From Lachnospiraceae bacterium (GTDB taxonomy: Bacteria > Bacillota > Clostridia > Lachnospirales > Lachnospiraceae), in NCBI GenBank assembly GCA_013316825.1, contig WSLY01000002.1, positions 62,001 through 126,000 on the forward strand: a stretch of 64,000 nucleotides of DNA, read 5' to 3'. Under the pieces are notes generated by a model that made no database searches, was not told where the DNA came from, and saw nothing but the letters and a program-made list of their open reading frames with translations. Made by a program: the position numbers and the translations under genes. How positions within the stretch are numbered: position 1 is the stretch's first letter; each line of letters opens with the position of its first letter. Below are positions 62,260-64,000 of this stretch, piece by piece.

Positions 62260-63488
62260 TATCTATGACTCCATTCCATCTTATGTGCATACTCTTTTGG
62301 CGCCTTAATCTCAAAACAATAGGCATCCTTAACACCGTCGCAATTTCTAAAGGTTCCAAACTGATTGACTTCGTACAGAATAATACTCATCGTATACTTA
62401 CCCGGTACAATATTTTCGCAGTTTATCTCAAAGCTTACCGATTCCTCCTGACCCTTATGGCTTACAAAAGCCTCCGGCGTCGTTATCATCGTTACCGGCG
62501 TCCCATCCGCATACCGGATTATCGCCCGAATATACATATGAAGATCTGCCTGCTCGGTTTCATACCGCAGTCGAAAACGCGGCTTCGCGTTGATTTCAAA
62601 AATACTGCTCTGCTGATTTAAAACCTCCAGCTCCTTCATAAAGGCTGCCCGCCCCGCATGTTCTTCCGCACGCTCCATCTTGGAAAGCTCCACTCTGACA
62701 GGGGATTCCTTCACGGTGCCCATGTAGATACGAATTGCCTCCTCCACCTCCCCGTCAAAAATGACGCGTCCCTTATCCAGTACAATACACCTGCTGCAAA
62801 GCTGCTGGATGGTGTTCATGTTGTGGCTCACATACAGGACGGTTCTGCCCTCCTTGTCCGCAACCTCCCCCATCTTGCCAAGACACTTTTCCTGAAACTT
62901 CATATCCCCGACTGCCAGCACCTCGTCCATCACCAGAATTTCCGAATCCAAATGCGCCGCTACGGCAAAAGCCAGCTTCACATACATGCCCGAAGAATAC
63001 CTTTTCACGGGGGTGTCAATAAATTTCCTGCACTCCGAAAACTCGATAATATCCTCTATTTTCTTGTCTACTTCGTTTCTGCTCATTCCCAGAATGGCGC
63101 CGTTTAAATAAATGTTTTCCCGTCCCGTCAATTCTCCGTGAAATCCGGTTCCCACCTCAAGCATACTGGAGATTCTCCCCTTGATTTTCACTTCTCCCTC
63201 CGTGGGTGCGGTCACTCTGGAAAGTATCTTTAAGAGGGTGGACTTCCCCGCGCCGTTGGCGCCTATAATGCCTAAGGTTTCTCCTCTTTTCACCTCCATA
63301 TTGATGCCGTTTAACGCCCAGAATTCTTTGCCGCTCCCTGCCTGCTCGCCTATTTTGAGGTTCGGGTCCTCCTTCTTTCTGACGCGGGCCCACCAGCTCT
63401 GCAAGTCCTCCGTGAGCGTACCGCTGCCAATGAGTCCCAGCCTGTATCTCTTTCTCAGGTTTTCTATTTTAATCACTGTTTCCTGCAT
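62211..63488 (-). CDS. wzt: Second polysaccharide ABC exporter ATPase with C-terminal domain
   Basis: A 425-residue ATPase. Walker A GANGAGKST, signature YSSGMYVKLAFA, Walker B ILVMDEVLAVGD and His-switch YVSHNMNT are intact. Residues about 245-425 are a further beta-rich domain (SIFEINAKPRFRLRYETEQADLHM, VSFEINCENIVPGKYTMSIILYEVNQFG) of the Wzt_C type, expected to bind the glycan. It differs clearly from the Wzt encoded at 30779, so the locus has two exporters. The ATG at 63488 follows GAGGTATAG. It overlaps the downstream deacetylase gene by 49 bases. Confidence 0.9.
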   Translation of the reverse strand: MQETVIKIENLRKRYRLGLIGSGTLTEDLQSWWARVRKKEDPNLKIGEQAGSGKEFWALNGINMEVKRGETLGIIGANGAGKSTLLKILSRVTAPTEGEVKIKGRISSMLEVGTGFHGELTGRENIYLNGAILGMSRNEVDKKIEDIIEFSECRKFIDTPVKRYSSGMYVKLAFAVAAHLDSEILVMDEVLAVGDMKFQEKCLGKMGEVADKEGRTVLYVSHNMNTIQQLCSRCIVLDKGRVIFDGEVEEAIRIYMGTVKESPVRVELSKMERAEEHAGRAAFMKELEVLNQQSSIFEINAKPRFRLRYETEQADLHMYIRAIIRYADGTPVTMITTPEAFVSHKGQEESVSFEINCENIVPGKYTMSIILYEVNQFGTFRNCDGVKDAYCFEIKAPKEYAHKMEWSHRYWGHVALGEIKIISES

Positions 63489-63505
63489 ACTATACCTCTT
63501 TTACC

Positions 63506-64000
63506 CTAGACGGTATCCATAAAAGTCTTTTCGATTCTGCCGAACAATAAAACGCCGATTACAAGGACCACAAGCGTGGTAAGCCAGCTTATCCCCCATG
63601 AAAGCAGCGGCAGCTCTCCCGTACCCAGAAAAGCATAGCGGAACATGGTAATAATGGGGGATACCGGATTCAGCAGATAAAGAAAACGGTATTTTTCCGG
63701 AATCTGTGTAATGGAATACACCACCGGACTGGCATACATCCAAAGCTGCACGCCAAAAGCAACAAGAATGGTTAAATCCCTGTATTTGGTTGTCAGGGAA
63801 GAAACAATAATGCCAATCCCCATCCCCAGAAGCGCAAGCTGCAGCACCAGAAGCGGCGTGGCAAGCACCCAGATATTCCATGCGATTTTCACCCCTGTAA
63901 TCGTGTAATAAAGAAGTATTATCAGAAGCAGCACAAACTGCACCAGAAAATCCAAAAGTCCGGTCAGCACTGTGGAAACCGGCACTACCATCCTCGGAAA
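63506..64000 (-). CDS. wzm: Second polysaccharide ABC-2 permease, 5' end outside window
   Basis: The C-terminal 165 residues of a Wzm-type permease. It continues past position 64000: the frame reads FPRMVVPVSTVLTGLLDF at the edge, where FPR is the usual sequence before this helix in Wzm. The segment has four to five transmembrane helices and PEKYRFLYLLNPVSPIITMFRYAFLG, a well-known conserved block. It ends at LFGRIEKTFMDTV, 17 bases before its ATPase gene. The N-terminal half was not seen. Confidence 0.9.
   Translation of the reverse strand, partial: FPRMVVPVSTVLTGLLDFLVQFVLLLIILLYYTITGVKIAWNIWVLATPLLVLQLALLGMGIGIIVSSLTTKYRDLTILVAFGVQLWMYASPVVYSITQIPEKYRFLYLLNPVSPIITMFRYAFLGTGELPLLSWGISWLTTLVVLVIGVLLFGRIEKTFMDTV

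Overview
The window looks like chromosomal DNA from a low-to-mid GC anaerobic Firmicute, most probably a Lachnospiraceae-type gut clostridium. This is inferred from strong AGGAGG-type ribosome binding sites, the divergent acidic ClpX, a Csp-like S8 protease, a DUF6077-type membrane protein and GH25 proteins with BIG2 and cell-wall-binding repeats. The genus cannot be fixed. Nearly everything lies on the minus strand; only aroA, one SGNH-like membrane protein and a degraded FlhA-like fragment at the left edge are on plus. No tRNA, rRNA, CRISPR array or transposase was seen.

Positions 1-16,000 are mostly housekeeping: a frame-broken FlhA-type C-terminus, cysK, aroA, an AT-richer accessory patch (orphan solute-binding lipoprotein, a small secreted Cys protein, a DUF3592-like membrane protein), a YqeA-like carbamate kinase with an altered GGNAL loop, an M32 carboxypeptidase, a signal peptidase II-like protein, a cytosolic subtilase, ClpX, an HtrA protease and glmS.

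Positions 16,000-42,200 hold a first cell-surface polysaccharide block: rhamnosyltransferase-like GT2, LCP ligase, polyprenyl-phosphate sugar transferase, four further GT2 proteins, phosphoglucomutase, a bacteriohemerythrin, a WbdD-like methyltransferase-kinase, a Wzm/Wzt ABC exporter whose ATPase has a C-terminal carbohydrate-recognition-type domain, rfbC, rfbA, rfbB and two GH25 muramidase paralogues. One paralogue is a 1,202-residue protein with six 18-residue acidic repeats ahead of its transmembrane segment. The methyltransferase-kinase beside Wzm/Wzt resembles the chain-termination-coupled export known from Gram-negative O-antigens.

Positions 42,200-64,000 hold a second glycan block, read right to left: a second Wzm (cut by the window edge) and Wzt, a polysaccharide deacetylase-like protein, polysaccharide pyruvyltransferase, radical SAM enzyme, GtrII-like and GtrB-like glucosylation proteins, methyltransferase, integral membrane proteins, an acyltransferase, a PseB-type dehydratase, an unrecognised PRTase-like protein, bifunctional fucokinase/GDP-fucose pyrophosphorylase, a GNAT acetyltransferase, a WecE-type aminotransferase and a two-gene membrane module. 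Together these could make and modify a glycan containing deoxyamino sugars, fucose and possibly pyruvate or acyl groups. Repeat elements punctuate the region: a near-palindromic array upstream of pseB and a short dispersed repeat in three gaps.
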